A stretch of DNA of 64,000 bases, from the NCBI RefSeq assembly GCF_042658365.1, contig NZ_JBHSQC010000002.1. The stretch is one strand, 5' to 3'. The stretch is from Carnobacterium_A antarcticum. GTDB taxonomy: Bacteria; Bacillota; Bacilli; Lactobacillales; Carnobacteriaceae. Positions 1 to 9,666 of the stretch are shown here, one piece after another (positions within the stretch are counted from its first letter, which is position 1; every line of letters starts with the position of its first letter). A program made the translations under genes and the position numbers. The notes beneath the pieces were generated by a model. The model ran no database searches. It was not told the origin of the DNA and saw only the letters and a list, made by a program, of their open reading frames with translations.

Positions 1-6
1 GGTTGC

Positions 7-23
7 GTTGTCGTTTTGACAAC
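7..23. promoter_or_regulatory. inverted repeat GTTGTC-N5-GACAAC
   Basis: A perfect 6-bp dyad sits at the predicted transcription start of the leftward promoter at 30-58. That is a typical place for a repressor operator. The regulator is unknown and the gene it would control is outside the window. Confidence 0.4.
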
Positions 24-29
24 TTCTAA

Positions 30-58
30 ATATTACCAGAAGCTGACTTGCTTGTCAA
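30..58 (-). promoter_or_regulatory. leftward sigma-A promoter
   Basis: On the minus strand a perfect -35 TTGACA (53-58) is followed after 17 bp by TAATAT (30-35). It would drive a gene starting left of the window. Confidence 0.55.
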
Positions 59-420
59 CAACTTTTGTATAAAAAGTTTTTTTAATGGATAAATATCCAA
101 AAGAGTTGTTTCAGCCAGTTAAACTTGTGACTTCCAATAGTTTAGCATAACTGTTTACCTTCTGTCAAAGCTTTTTATTATCTTTTAAATTTATTTTTCT
201 GTAACCACTTGCATCGTTAACCTAACGACAACAATTACTATACCAACATTTTAAGATTTGGTCAACAATAATATCGTTATTTTAGCAATTGTTTTTAAAA
301 ACGAACGTTAAAATAAAACACAGCTTTAATTAGCGTATATATATACAAACAAAAATGAATAAAGGAACTTTCCTCAGAACCTATCTCCTTATCGTTCGTA
401 TTACCAAATTCAATCCTAAT

Positions 421-467
421 AAGAAAAGAGTTTTAAAGAAAAATCTTTTCTTTAAAACTCTTTTCTT
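421..467 (-). terminator. terminator of maltodextrin operon
   Basis: A perfect 22-bp inverted repeat (421-442 with 446-467) with a 3-nt loop overlaps the stop codon of the alpha-glucosidase. The arms are A/T-rich, so it may work in both directions. Confidence 0.75.
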
Positions 468-2098
468 TACTTCAGTTTATAAACAATAGCTTCATATGGA
501 CGTAGTACTAAATCAGTCAAGTCCACTGAGCTATCTGAATAATTACTGCTAATAACGGAAGCAGCTTTACGTGTTTTATCTTGATAAGTAACTATTGACT
601 CATAGAAATTAATTACAATCAGCCATGTCTCGCTCTCATAACTACGTTCATAAACGTAAAGTTGTGGATCTTCAGGCAACAATTCTTGATAATCTCCCCA
701 AATAACGAGTTCATGCTCTTTACGCAGCTGAATCAATTTTTGGTAATGTTCAAAAATCGAACTTGTTTGGTGCCGATCAGCTGCTACATTTAAGGTTTGG
801 TAATTGGGGTTTAACGCTAACCATGGTGTCCCCGTTGTAAAACCTGCATTCACGGAATCATCCCATTGCATTGGACGCCTAGAGTTATCGCGACCTTTTT
901 TGTTGATGGAAGCTAAAATATTCTCGGGATCATATCCTTCTGCTATACGTTCATGGTACATGTTTTTGCTTTCAATATCATCAATCTCTTCTATAGAAGA
1001 AACCGCTGTGTTCGTCATCCCGATTTCTTCTCCTTGGTAAATATAAGGCGTTCCTTTCAGCAAGTGTAAAAATGTTGCAAACATTTTTGCCGAAACGACT
1101 CGGTATTCATCTGAATCGTTGCCCCAATTGGAAACGATGCGGGGAATATCATGGTTGTTCCAAAAGAGGCTATTCCAGCCGCTGTCTCCCAATTCCGTTT
1201 GCCATTTGGTAAACACTGCTTTTAGCTCAATAAAATCCAACGGTTTAGTATCCCATTTTGGTTTGTCTGGATATTGATCTAAACCGATGTGCTCAAACTG
1301 AAAGACCATGGACAATTCTTTACGCAACGGATCCGAATACAACTTCGCGATTTCTGGCGTTGCTCCCCAAGTCTCACCTACTGTTAATACATCGTAATTG
1401 CCGAATGTCTGTTGATACATTTCTTGCAAGTACTCGTGCAGTTTAGGTCCATTAGTGGTAATGAGCTCGTCGGGTACTTTTCCAATGGTGTCAATTACAT
1501 CCATCCGGAAACCACCGATGCCTTTCTTCAGCCAAAAATTCATCATACTCCAAATGTATTCCCGGACTTCAGGATTTTCCCAATTTAAATCGGGTTGCTT
1601 TTTACTGTAGAGATGCAAATAATATTGACCGGAATTTTCATCAAATTCCCAAGCCGGACCGCTGAAAACCGATAATAATTCATTCGGCAATCCGCCGTCT
1701 TCAGCTGGATCCCGCCAAATATAGAAATCACGGAACGGATTATCCCGTCCTTTTAAAGCTTCAACAAACCATGGGTGTTCATCAGAAGTATGATTGACCA
1801 CTAAATCCATCACAAGCTGGATCCCTCGTTGTTTTGCTTGTGCAATCAATTCTTCCATATCGGCCATTGTACCGAATTCGGGTGAAATAGCTTGATAATC
1901 GCTGATGTCGTATCCATTATCATCATTGGGTGATTGATAGACCGGACTTAACCAAATCACATCAATGCCCAATTCAGCTAAATAATCCAACCGTTGAATA
2001 ATGCCTTGTAAATCGCCTAATCCGTCGCCATCACTATCTTGAAAACTTCTGGGATAGACTTGATAAACAACTGAACGATGCCACCATTTTTTTTCCAT
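467..2098 (-). CDS. alpha-glucosidase, GH13_31, DexB/oligo-1,6-glucosidase type
   Basis: This cytoplasmic exo-glucosidase releases glucose from the non-reducing ends of isomalto- and maltodextrins. It has 543 residues, the usual length, and no signal peptide. The TIM-barrel motifs are present: DLVVNHTSDEHPW near 98-110, nucleophile D200 in GFRMDV, acid/base E242 in VGETWG and D317 in NNHDIPR. The residue after the nucleophile is Val, the known signature of alpha-1,6 specificity in this family, and the sequence resembles streptococcal glucan 1,6-alpha-glucosidase DexB. It is the last gene of the transport/phosphorolysis operon, starting 4 bp after the pgmB stop with its AAAGGAAG site inside the end of pgmB. 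Confidence 0.93.
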   Translation of the reverse strand: MEKKWWHRSVVYQVYPRSFQDSDGDGLGDLQGIIQRLDYLAELGIDVIWLSPVYQSPNDDNGYDISDYQAISPEFGTMADMEELIAQAKQRGIQLVMDLVVNHTSDEHPWFVEALKGRDNPFRDFYIWRDPAEDGGLPNELLSVFSGPAWEFDENSGQYYLHLYSKKQPDLNWENPEVREYIWSMMNFWLKKGIGGFRMDVIDTIGKVPDELITTNGPKLHEYLQEMYQQTFGNYDVLTVGETWGATPEIAKLYSDPLRKELSMVFQFEHIGLDQYPDKPKWDTKPLDFIELKAVFTKWQTELGDSGWNSLFWNNHDIPRIVSNWGNDSDEYRVVSAKMFATFLHLLKGTPYIYQGEEIGMTNTAVSSIEEIDDIESKNMYHERIAEGYDPENILASINKKGRDNSRRPMQWDDSVNAGFTTGTPWLALNPNYQTLNVAADRHQTSSIFEHYQKLIQLRKEHELVIWGDYQELLPEDPQLYVYERSYESETWLIVINFYESIVTYQDKTRKAASVISSNYSDSSVDLTDLVLRPYEAIVYKLK

Positions 2099-2102
2099 TG
2101 AT

Positions 2103-2792
2103 TTAAAAACTTCCTTTCTGTTCTTTATGAGACCAGTTAGCGGCAGCAGTCAAAATATCTCGCACATTTAATTCGCTTGTATCCGTTACGAACAAATCTG
2201 CTGCTTTCATAGATTCTTTACTGCCTACTCCGACTGAAAACATCCCAGCTGCATTGATTGCTTCAATACCTGCTTCTGCATCTTCAACTCCAACACATTC
2301 ATCTGGTCGTAAGCCCAATTGTTCAGCCCCTTTAATAAAGATCTCCGGATCGGGCTTGCCATGTGTCAAACATGCCGGGTCTACAATCGTATCAAATAGA
2401 TTTTCAATGCCCAGACGCTTCAGTATAATCGGGCCATTTTTGCTGGCTGATGCCAGTGCTAGTTGGATATCAGCTGCTTTTAATTCTTTTAGCAACTCTG
2501 AGATACCTGGCAGTAAATCAGCTGGCGAAATATTTGTGATCAATTTTTTATAATCTTCGTTTTTCTCATTCGCTAAAGCTATTTTTTCATCTTCGGTATA
2601 AGCCCTACTTTTGTTGCCATACTTCAAAATGCGCTCCAATGAATCCATCCGGCTGATGCCTTTCAGCTGTTCATTAAAAACTCGGTCAAAAGCAATACCC
2701 ATTTTTCCACCTAGTTCTTGCCAAGCTAAATAATGGTATTCAGCTGTATCGGTCAACACTCCGTCTAAATCAAAAACAAATCCTTTAATCAT
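2103..2792 (-). CDS. pgmB: beta-phosphoglucomutase
   Basis: It converts beta-D-glucose-1-phosphate, made by maltose phosphorylase, to glucose-6-phosphate. The protein is a HAD-superfamily mutase of 229 residues. The N-terminal FDLDGVLTD supplies nucleophile D8 and general acid/base D10, and the helical cap follows with the SRMDSLERIL segment. Further HAD motifs are visible: the SAS motif with a downstream lysine, and GVEDAEAGI. The start has a GAGGGG site 8 bp upstream. A hairpin separates it from mapA and it is nearly fused to the downstream alpha-glucosidase, so the three act as one phosphorolytic pathway. Confidence 0.95.
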   Translation of the reverse strand: MIKGFVFDLDGVLTDTAEYHYLAWQELGGKMGIAFDRVFNEQLKGISRMDSLERILKYGNKSRAYTEDEKIALANEKNEDYKKLITNISPADLLPGISELLKELKAADIQLALASASKNGPIILKRLGIENLFDTIVDPACLTHGKPDPEIFIKGAEQLGLRPDECVGVEDAEAGIEAINAAGMFSVGVGSKESMKAADLFVTDTSELNVRDILTAAANWSHKEQKGSF

Positions 2793-2823
2793 TTACTTTG
2801 CCCCTCACTTTGTAAACTAATAA

Positions 2824-2855
2824 AACCCACAAATATACTGTTCTATTTGTGGGTT
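2824..2855 (-). terminator. intercistronic hairpin after mapA
   Basis: A perfect 12-bp stem (2824-2835 with 2844-2855) and 8-nt loop is followed on the minus strand by TTTTATT. It lies between mapA and pgmB and would reduce transcription or stabilise mRNA rather than end the operon. Confidence 0.6.
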
Positions 2856-2863
2856 CAAGCACT

Positions 2864-5137
2864 TTACTGAATAGCTACTGAAACTTCATTAACTAATTCG
2901 ACAATTTCTTCATATAACTTGATTTTCAGTGGTTCTCCTTCAATTAAAGCAACGGTGACGGTTTCTTTAGCAACTGTGATCTGCAGTAAACGTTCGCGGT
3001 ATTTGATCATAAAGTTATACCCTTGCCAATTTTCTGGGCAAAATGGTTTAAAGGACAATTGCTGATCGACCGTACGCATGCCCGCGAAACCTTGAATGAT
3101 AGCTAACCAGCCACCACTCATCGAAGTGATATGCAAACCATCTTCCGTATCGTTATTGTAGTTGTCCAAGTCTAACCGTGCTGTTCTGGCGTATAATTCA
3201 ACAGCCTTTTCTTTTTTTCCCAGTTCAGCTGCTAAAACAGCGTGGATTGCAGGAGATAGGGAGCTTTCATGCACGGTCATTGGTTCATAGAAATCAAAAT
3301 TTCTCTGTTTTTCTTCCATTGTAAATTCATCATTTAAGTAATAGATTCCTTGCAACACGTCGGCTTGTTTAATAAAACAAGAACGCAATATTTTATCCCA
3401 AGACCAGTGCTGGTTAATAGGCTGTTCAGCGGCATCTAGAGATAAAACGGAACGCAAATCTTTATCTAAAAAAGTATCGTGTTGTACGAAGATGCCTAAT
3501 TCTTCATCATAAGGTTCGTACATATTTTCAATAATTTCTTGCCAATGAAGCTTTTCTTCTTGCGTTACATCCAGTTCCTTTAATTTTACTGCCGAAACTT
3601 TTTTTAAATTGTCTAATGTATAGCGCAAGGTCCAAGTGGCCATTCGGTTGGTATACCAGTTGTTGTTAACGTTGTTCTCGTATTCATTGGGCCCGGTTAC
3701 CCCATGGAGCATGTATTGACCGGCTCGTTTAGAATAATGCACTCGATCGGCCCAAAAACGGGAAATATTTACTAAGATATCGATACCAGCGGTCAACAGA
3801 TAGTCTTCTTTACCGGTATAATTCGTATAGTTGTAAATAGCATATGCAATCGAACCATTCCGATGGATTTCTTCAAATGTAATTTCCCATTCATTATGGC
3901 ATTCAACCCCATTAAAGGTAACCATGGGGTACAAAGCCCCTTTTAGTCCTTGCTGTTCAGCATTGTGAAAAGCACCCGGCAATTGCTCATGCCGGTATTT
4001 CAATAATTGTTCGGTGACCGATTCGTCTGCTACAGATAAGTACATTGGCACAATATAAGCTTCTGTATCCCAATAAGTAGCTCCTCCGTATTTTTCTCCG
4101 GTAAAGCCCTTAGGTCCAACGTTCAAACGAGAATCTTCTCCGTAATAAGTTGAAAACAGCTGAAAAATATTGAATCGAATGCCTTGTTGGCTTTCATCAT
4201 CGCCTTCGATCCTCACGTCAGCTTTGTGCCAGCGTTCTTCCCACGCTGCGCTATGTTCTGCCTCTAAAACAGCAGAACCTTTAGCAATCGCCTTATCAAG
4301 CAGTTCCGCGGCTGCATTTTTTTGATTTTCCGGTTCTACATCGCGGCTGGTCACTACACTAACTAATTTGGTAACTTTCGCTTGTTCGCCTTTTTCTAAT
4401 GCATAAACCAGTTCCTCACTGACCAGCATAAATCCATCAGCTGTTTGTCGGCTTTCTGGATTCTCAGCTAGTGTCTGCATCATCGTTGTCACTGTAAATT
4501 GTTCGATGTTGAAGAGATTGGGAATGGTTTTGGTCGTCAAATAGCTTTTTTCTCCTGCTACGCGTTCTATTTCCAACCAAAAATTTTCTTCATAATTGCT
4601 GTCTTCATTGGTCACATTGCCATCCATTAATGCTTTAAATGTAACGGTGGCTGATCCTTGCAAAACTTCAGCTTCAACTTCGATCACTGCTAGTTCTTTG
4701 ATCGTTAGACTGACGTACCGTTTAAAGTGAAGTCGGATTTCAAGTTCGTCTTTGATCCATGTATAACCGCGAGACAAAATACCTTTTTTCATATCTAATT
4801 CGATTTCATAGTCTTTTATGCTATCTTTAGCTAAATCAACTTTGTGATCATTGATGTACACTTCAACGGGAATAAAATTGGTCGCATTGATCACTTTTCC
4901 GAAATAGTCCGGATACCCATTTTTCCACCAGCCCACACGAGTTTTGTCAGGAAACCAGACACCAGCGATATATGTTCCTAGATGGCTGTCGCCGGAATAC
5001 CCTTCCTCGAAATTGCCGCGCATACCCATATAGCCATTTCCGATAGAGGTTAAACTTTCTTGAAGCCGTTTGTCTTCTTTTGTTAATGAAGTAGTTTTAA
5101 TTTTCCAAGGATCAACCTCAAATAAACGCTTAATCAT
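2864..5137 (-). CDS. mapA: maltose phosphorylase, GH65
   Basis: This enzyme phosphorolyses maltose to glucose and beta-D-glucose-1-phosphate in the cytoplasm, saving one ATP against hydrolysis. It has 757 residues, matching the family. An N-terminal beta-sandwich is followed by the (alpha/alpha)6 barrel. The catalytic acid is E485 in HGVTGPNEYENNV, and the barrel ends with the HITSMSGGW segment that lines the phosphate site. The start has GGAGG 8 bp upstream and overlaps the stop of the preceding DUF1189 gene by 8 bp, indicating translational coupling. Trehalose or kojibiose phosphorylase are family alternatives, but the maltodextrin operon and adjacent pgmB favour maltose. Confidence 0.94.
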   Translation of the reverse strand: MIKRLFEVDPWKIKTTSLTKEDKRLQESLTSIGNGYMGMRGNFEEGYSGDSHLGTYIAGVWFPDKTRVGWWKNGYPDYFGKVINATNFIPVEVYINDHKVDLAKDSIKDYEIELDMKKGILSRGYTWIKDELEIRLHFKRYVSLTIKELAVIEVEAEVLQGSATVTFKALMDGNVTNEDSNYEENFWLEIERVAGEKSYLTTKTIPNLFNIEQFTVTTMMQTLAENPESRQTADGFMLVSEELVYALEKGEQAKVTKLVSVVTSRDVEPENQKNAAAELLDKAIAKGSAVLEAEHSAAWEERWHKADVRIEGDDESQQGIRFNIFQLFSTYYGEDSRLNVGPKGFTGEKYGGATYWDTEAYIVPMYLSVADESVTEQLLKYRHEQLPGAFHNAEQQGLKGALYPMVTFNGVECHNEWEITFEEIHRNGSIAYAIYNYTNYTGKEDYLLTAGIDILVNISRFWADRVHYSKRAGQYMLHGVTGPNEYENNVNNNWYTNRMATWTLRYTLDNLKKVSAVKLKELDVTQEEKLHWQEIIENMYEPYDEELGIFVQHDTFLDKDLRSVLSLDAAEQPINQHWSWDKILRSCFIKQADVLQGIYYLNDEFTMEEKQRNFDFYEPMTVHESSLSPAIHAVLAAELGKKEKAVELYARTARLDLDNYNNDTEDGLHITSMSGGWLAIIQGFAGMRTVDQQLSFKPFCPENWQGYNFMIKYRERLLQITVAKETVTVALIEGEPLKIKLYEEIVELVNEVSVAIQ

Positions 5138-5990
5138 TCATTTTTCCTCCCAAGTTGCCAAATCCTTTATTTGGTATTGTCTTATCATTAAAACGGGTCT
5201 GGTAAAAAATCATTAAAATCATTAAAACGAGTCCAAGCGATTGAATCGTGAGCATAACCACCACATCAAACTGGACAACTGCAGATATTAAAGCCACTAA
5301 AGTCGGCAAGCCTATCGCATTTTCAATTATATTCACCGATTCTTTATACGTCTTAATGGATGAGAAAGAACTTTTTTTCGTTAGATACAAGAACACAGCC
5401 GAACCAAAGACAATAAAAATGGTACTGATAAGTAAAATACTGAACACCAACAGCATCAAAGAACCCACGACATACAGGCGATTCTGAACAAACCACTGCC
5501 GTGAAAGGGCTGCTTTTAATTTTTGAACGGAAGTTGCATTGCTCAAATCAAAATCCTTGGTGTATTGGATTTTCGAAACTGGCAGATCACCGTCTTTTAG
5601 ATAGAATCCATTTTCGGAAAAAACAAGAGCATTTTCCGCTTTCAAGGATTGTTGAACTGCTGAATCAGACACGTTCACACTAACTATTCCATTATCCGTT
5701 ATCCACTCAACTTCATTGTCAATTTGCAGCGTTCCAGCTGTAACAGCGGCTTGGTTTAATTCAGAAACAACTGATTCATCTATCAAACCAAAAGCATGAG
5801 GATAGCTCCCTTCAATTGGGTAATGATCCATTTTCACATAATTTAACGCGACTGGAATCATCAATAAGCCGTTCACAAAGAACAAAACAACAATGAGTTG
5901 AAACCAATTCAATTGATGGCGCCCTTTGAATGAACCTTTAGGTGTCCAAATGCTTTTAAAATAGTTTAATGGGAACTGATCTGTTTTCAT
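5130..5990 (-). CDS. DUF1189 maltodextrin-locus membrane protein (YvdJ/MalA-like)
   Basis: The protein has 286 residues and several predicted membrane segments: one near the N-terminus, then three in the C-terminal half. It resembles the DUF1189 proteins found in Gram-positive maltose operons, whose biochemical role is not established. A longer frame begins with TTG at 6020, but the ATG at 5990 has an AAGAAG site and gives the expected N-terminus, so it was preferred. It lies between malG and mapA and overlaps mapA by 8 bp. A role tied to maltodextrin uptake is inferred only from this conserved context. Confidence 0.8.
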   Translation of the reverse strand: MKTDQFPLNYFKSIWTPKGSFKGRHQLNWFQLIVVLFFVNGLLMIPVALNYVKMDHYPIEGSYPHAFGLIDESVVSELNQAAVTAGTLQIDNEVEWITDNGIVSVNVSDSAVQQSLKAENALVFSENGFYLKDGDLPVSKIQYTKDFDLSNATSVQKLKAALSRQWFVQNRLYVVGSLMLLVFSILLISTIFIVFGSAVFLYLTKKSSFSSIKTYKESVNIIENAIGLPTLVALISAVVQFDVVVMLTIQSLGLVLMILMIFYQTRFNDKTIPNKGFGNLGGKMND

Positions 5991-6085
5991 TTCGTCACTT
6001 CTTTTCTTTATGAATTTCAATTGTTAATCGATATCGAATCGACTGTTTGATTTTGTTACTTTGATCAATGGAGCTCACGCAACGG

Positions 6086-6937
6086 TTATCCTTTTGTTCC
6101 TCCAGAGGTTAAGCCCGTTACAAAGTTTTTTTGCAACATGAAGAATAAAACGGATATCGGAACCGCAATCAAAATCGCACCTGCCGCAAATAAAGAAACT
6201 TTTTGGTTTTGCGGGTTGCTGATAAATGTCTGCAATCCTACTGCTACAGTGATTTTTTCTGGACTTCTGAGTAAAAAACGAGCTAGCATATAATCGCCAA
6301 ATGGTGTCATGAAAGCCCATAGTGCTTGAACGGCTATCATGGGACGAACCAATGGTAAAACGATTTGCCAGAAAATTCGGAAATGTCCCGCTCCATCCAA
6401 CTTAGCAGATTCATCCAATTCTTTCGGAACCGTATCAAAGTACCCTTTCATCAGCCATGTATTCATTGGAATACCGCCGCCGATGTACAGCATAGATAAG
6501 AACCAGAACTGGTCTAGTGCGCCCAACAGCAAGGCCATAACATAAAAAGCAGTCAAAGCAGCCATTGTTGGAACCATTTGAATCACCAAGAAAAACATCA
6601 AGCTTTTTTTACGGCCCATAAAATTGTAGCGGCTATAGGCATAACCCGCTAAAGTAATTAAAGCAACTTGAACGATCATTGTTGAAACAGCGACGATCAA
6701 CGTATTTTTATACCACGTGCCATAAAGCGTTTCTGTAAATAAACGTCTGAAGTTATTCAATGTCCATTCAGCGTTAAAGTCAAGTGCAAAAGCCGTGATA
6801 TTGCCTGATTTGAAAGCTGAACTGGCTGTAATTAGTAAAGGATAAATAATGATGATCGACAATGCGATCATAAAGAAGTAAGTAAAAAATTGATTTAAGA
6901 TTCTGGAAGTTTTTTGAGATTTCATTTTTGTTTTCAT
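6086..6937 (-). CDS. malG: maltodextrin ABC transporter permease MalG
   Basis: This inner-membrane permease, 283 residues with six predicted helices, would pair with MalF. The cytoplasmic EAA loop that docks the ATPase is clear in the segment KELDESAKLDGAG followed by LPLVRP. The longest frame starts 66 bp earlier inside malF. The ATG at 6937, one base after the malF stop and 9 bp after GGAGG, is the convincing start. The operon encodes no MalK/MsmK ATPase, so a shared ATPase elsewhere in the genome must energise it, as in other lactic acid bacteria. Confidence 0.93.
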   Translation of the reverse strand: MKTKMKSQKTSRILNQFFTYFFMIALSIIIIYPLLITASSAFKSGNITAFALDFNAEWTLNNFRRLFTETLYGTWYKNTLIVAVSTMIVQVALITLAGYAYSRYNFMGRKKSLMFFLVIQMVPTMAALTAFYVMALLLGALDQFWFLSMLYIGGGIPMNTWLMKGYFDTVPKELDESAKLDGAGHFRIFWQIVLPLVRPMIAVQALWAFMTPFGDYMLARFLLRSPEKITVAVGLQTFISNPQNQKVSLFAAGAILIAVPISVLFFMLQKNFVTGLTSGGTKG

Positions 6938-6938
6938 C

Positions 6939-8249
6939 TTAAGCATCCTCCATATTGAAAGCTTTTGTTTTACGGAACACAAGCAACGAAACTGCGATAA
7001 CAAGTGTAGAGATGATCAACGTGATTGCGGCAGCCATTGAATATTGCGGCGATGTGCCGGTCGTCAATTTATAAATCCACGAAATCAAAATATCAGTTGC
7101 CCCTGCTCCTCCTCCAACACTTCCTGGTCCTCCATCATTAAAGAGGTAAATCATTGAAAAGTTATTGAAGTTTCCGGTGTATTGTGTGATAAACGTTGGA
7201 GCTGCCACCATGAAGATCATCGGCAAGGTAATTTCTTTAAACCGTTGAATGGCACTAGCTCCGTCAATTTTAGCAGCTTCATACAAATCTTCTGGAATAG
7301 ATTGCAAAATACTAGTGGTCATAACATAGACATACGGGAATCCTAACCAACCTTGAATCATAATAATGGCTACTTTTGACCATAAAGCACTGGTTTTCCA
7401 AGCAATTTGTCCGATTTCAACAAAAGGCAGCTGGTTAATCAGTGGCAACACTTGAGTATTAATAGCACCGATACTGTCATTAAACATATTCGAAAATGAC
7501 AAAATAGTGATAAATGCCGGTACTGCCCATGGCAATAAGAAAATGACCCCAAAGAAGCGTTTGCCTTTAATAAATGCTTGGTTGCTGATAACTGCGGTAA
7601 AAATCCCTAATGTGATTTGCAGTGTTGTCGCACAAAGTGTCCAAATGACCGTCCAACTGAAAACTGAAGTGAAGGCATCACGATAAGAACTCAAAAATAA
7701 GATGTTGGTAAAGTTTTTGATGCCGACCCAGTCAATTAAATTTGCTGGCGGGATATGATAGAAATCGTAGTTGGTAAAAGCCATAAATAAGGTCACTAAA
7801 ACGGGGAAGATGATCGTAAAAGCCATCATTAGATAAGCGGGTACGATCAATAGATATGGAAAACCATTATCGTAAACATTGTATAAAACCGTTTTGGCAG
7901 AAGTGTTGACTTTTAAGTCCTTATTCCAACGGTGTGCTACTCTTTTTGCATCGTAAATATTTAAAGCATAAAAAGCTAAAAAGATAACTATCAGAATCAG
8001 TTGCAGGGTCCCGCCAATCATAATAAACAAAGAGTGATCTTCAATAGGAGTGCTTCCCAATGTAATCAACCCTTTGATAGCATTGGCACCAAAAATAATC
8101 ATTTCATAAATAGACAGAAGAAAAATACTTAAGAATACGATTCCTTTAAACCTTTGTCCATTATAAAATTGACCCATGCCAGGAATAATGGAATACAACA
8201 TGGCTTTTTTTTCGTTTTTTACCTGTTGAGGTTGTGTCTGTTTAGACAT
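6939..8249 (-). CDS. malF: maltodextrin ABC transporter permease MalF
   Basis: The protein has 436 residues with eight or so predicted membrane helices. The EAA motif (EDLYEAAKIDGAS followed by LPMI) lies in the C-terminal third. The N-terminal 100 residues carry an extra hydrophobic module (IIPGMGQFYNGQRFKG) common in Gram-positive MalF proteins, before the canonical permease core. A GAGGAGGAG site lies just upstream of the start. It follows malE1 after an intercistronic hairpin and abuts malG. Substrate assignment comes from the operon; the family also transports other oligosaccharides. Confidence 0.93.
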   Translation of the reverse strand: MSKQTQPQQVKNEKKAMLYSIIPGMGQFYNGQRFKGIVFLSIFLLSIYEMIIFGANAIKGLITLGSTPIEDHSLFIMIGGTLQLILIVIFLAFYALNIYDAKRVAHRWNKDLKVNTSAKTVLYNVYDNGFPYLLIVPAYLMMAFTIIFPVLVTLFMAFTNYDFYHIPPANLIDWVGIKNFTNILFLSSYRDAFTSVFSWTVIWTLCATTLQITLGIFTAVISNQAFIKGKRFFGVIFLLPWAVPAFITILSFSNMFNDSIGAINTQVLPLINQLPFVEIGQIAWKTSALWSKVAIIMIQGWLGFPYVYVMTTSILQSIPEDLYEAAKIDGASAIQRFKEITLPMIFMVAAPTFITQYTGNFNNFSMIYLFNDGGPGSVGGGAGATDILISWIYKLTTGTSPQYSMAAAITLIISTLVIAVSLLVFRKTKAFNMEDA

Positions 8250-8280
8250 CAGCTTCTCCTCCTCTTTTTCAAATTAACAC

Positions 8281-8315
8281 TTATCGGCAGAGAATAAATC
8301 ATCCTCTGCCGATAA
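8281..8315 (-). terminator. hairpin between malE1 and malF
   Basis: A perfect 12-bp stem (8281-8292 with 8304-8315) lies in the malE1-malF gap, without a U-run after it on the minus strand. It probably stabilises the malE1 mRNA 3' end and lowers downstream expression. Its core GGCAGAG recurs in the hairpin after malE2. Confidence 0.6.
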
Positions 8316-8339
8316 GGTACGTTCTATTGGAATCCTAGA

Positions 8340-9620
8340 TTAATTCGTGTATTTTTGTTCGATTGATTCGGAAATCAATTTCACTGCATCATCGGCTGAT
8401 TCTTTAGGTGTTTTATTTCCTGAAGCAGCATCAAACATTAAGTTTTCAGCACCTGTCCAAACTTCAGCCATTTCTGGAATATTCGGCATTGGTTGGGCTT
8501 CTTGGTATTGCTCGATCACTGCCGTAGTCAATTCATCTTTTTGATCGGTAGCATACATACGAGATTCTTGGTTTGCTGGAATTTCATTTGTTTCATCATA
8601 AAATTTATTTTGATTTTCTGCAGTAGTAACATAGTCTAACCATTCTTGCGCAACCTCTTTGTTTTTAGAGTAGTTGCTGACAACCCAACCTTTTCCTCCG
8701 CCAAATGCTTGATATTCTTCTCCATTGTCTAAAGTTGGAATAGTAGCTACGCCGTAGTTGACACCTGCTTCTTTCAAATCAGCAGCTTGCCAAGGTCCGC
8801 CAATAAATGCAGCAACTTTACCAGCTAAGAATTGATCTGTAATAAAGGCATCTGAACTAGTGATATCTTTCATCCCTTGAGGCCAAACATTTTGGAACCA
8901 GTCCGTTGCATATGTGATAGCTTCAACTGCACCATCATTGTTTAAACCAATATCTGTAGGGTCTGTTCCATTATCTCCGAAGACATATCCGCCATACCCG
9001 GCGACTAAACCATAAGAGAAATAAAAGTCAGTCCATTTTGCTAAGAATCCAGTATTTTTACCAGCTTCTCCGGCAAAGTCATATTTTTCGTCTTTTGCCA
9101 ACGCTTCAACATCTTTAAACGTTTCAGGAGCTTGATCGATTAAATCTTTGTTGTAGTAAAGAACTAACGTTTCAATAACGGCCGGCTCGCCAAAAATTTT
9201 ACCGTCAATGGTTACTTGTGCTTTATCGGTATCATCGTATTGTTCTTCATTGCCTAACGTCACTTCAGCAATGTGGCCTTGTTGTCCTAAAGGTCCAATT
9301 CGGTCATAAGCTGACATCATAACATCGGGTGCGCTGCCAGCTGGTCCATCCAATGAAAGTGCTTCTAATTGTTCAAACATATCCCGTTCAGTCACTTTAA
9401 TGGTTACATCGTGTTCTTTTTCAAAATCTGCTTTGATATCGTTAACGTAATCTACATATCCTGCATCAACGGATATATGTAATTCTCCATCAGCAGAACC
9501 GCCGCCGTTTGTTGATCCTGAATCTGATGATTCCGTTCCGCTTCCACTACAAGCTGCCAAAACCAAGGCACTTGCCGAAACTAAACCTAAGGCATATTTC
9601 TTCCAATTATTCTTCTTCAT
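8340..9620 (-). CDS. malE: maltodextrin-binding lipoprotein, first copy (MalE1)
   Basis: This extracellular solute-binding protein delivers maltodextrins to MalFG. It has 426 residues with a lipoprotein signal peptide and LAAC lipobox ending at Cys24, then a Ser/Gly linker and the family 1 binding fold. It is closely similar to the protein encoded just upstream (9823-11106), so the pair is a tandem duplication. It has its own promoter with cre-type operators (9667-9721) and a GGGGG-rich ribosome site, so it can be expressed apart from its paralogue. Confidence 0.93.
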   Translation of the reverse strand: MKKNNWKKYALGLVSASALVLAACSGSGTESSDSGSTNGGGSADGELHISVDAGYVDYVNDIKADFEKEHDVTIKVTERDMFEQLEALSLDGPAGSAPDVMMSAYDRIGPLGQQGHIAEVTLGNEEQYDDTDKAQVTIDGKIFGEPAVIETLVLYYNKDLIDQAPETFKDVEALAKDEKYDFAGEAGKNTGFLAKWTDFYFSYGLVAGYGGYVFGDNGTDPTDIGLNNDGAVEAITYATDWFQNVWPQGMKDITSSDAFITDQFLAGKVAAFIGGPWQAADLKEAGVNYGVATIPTLDNGEEYQAFGGGKGWVVSNYSKNKEVAQEWLDYVTTAENQNKFYDETNEIPANQESRMYATDQKDELTTAVIEQYQEAQPMPNIPEMAEVWTGAENLMFDAASGNKTPKESADDAVKLISESIEQKYTN

Positions 9621-9666
9621 TGCTAAATCCCCCTTTGATGTATGTGCTGCTTTAGCTTACAATCTT

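Larger units (their letters stand above)
1..420. other. intergenic region at left edge
   Basis: No credible coding frame is visible in this AT-rich stretch. It lies downstream of the leftward maltodextrin genes and holds a leftward promoter for a gene beyond the edge (listed separately). A small imperfect dyad also occurs around 214-227. The rest shows nothing that can be named. Confidence 0.7.
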
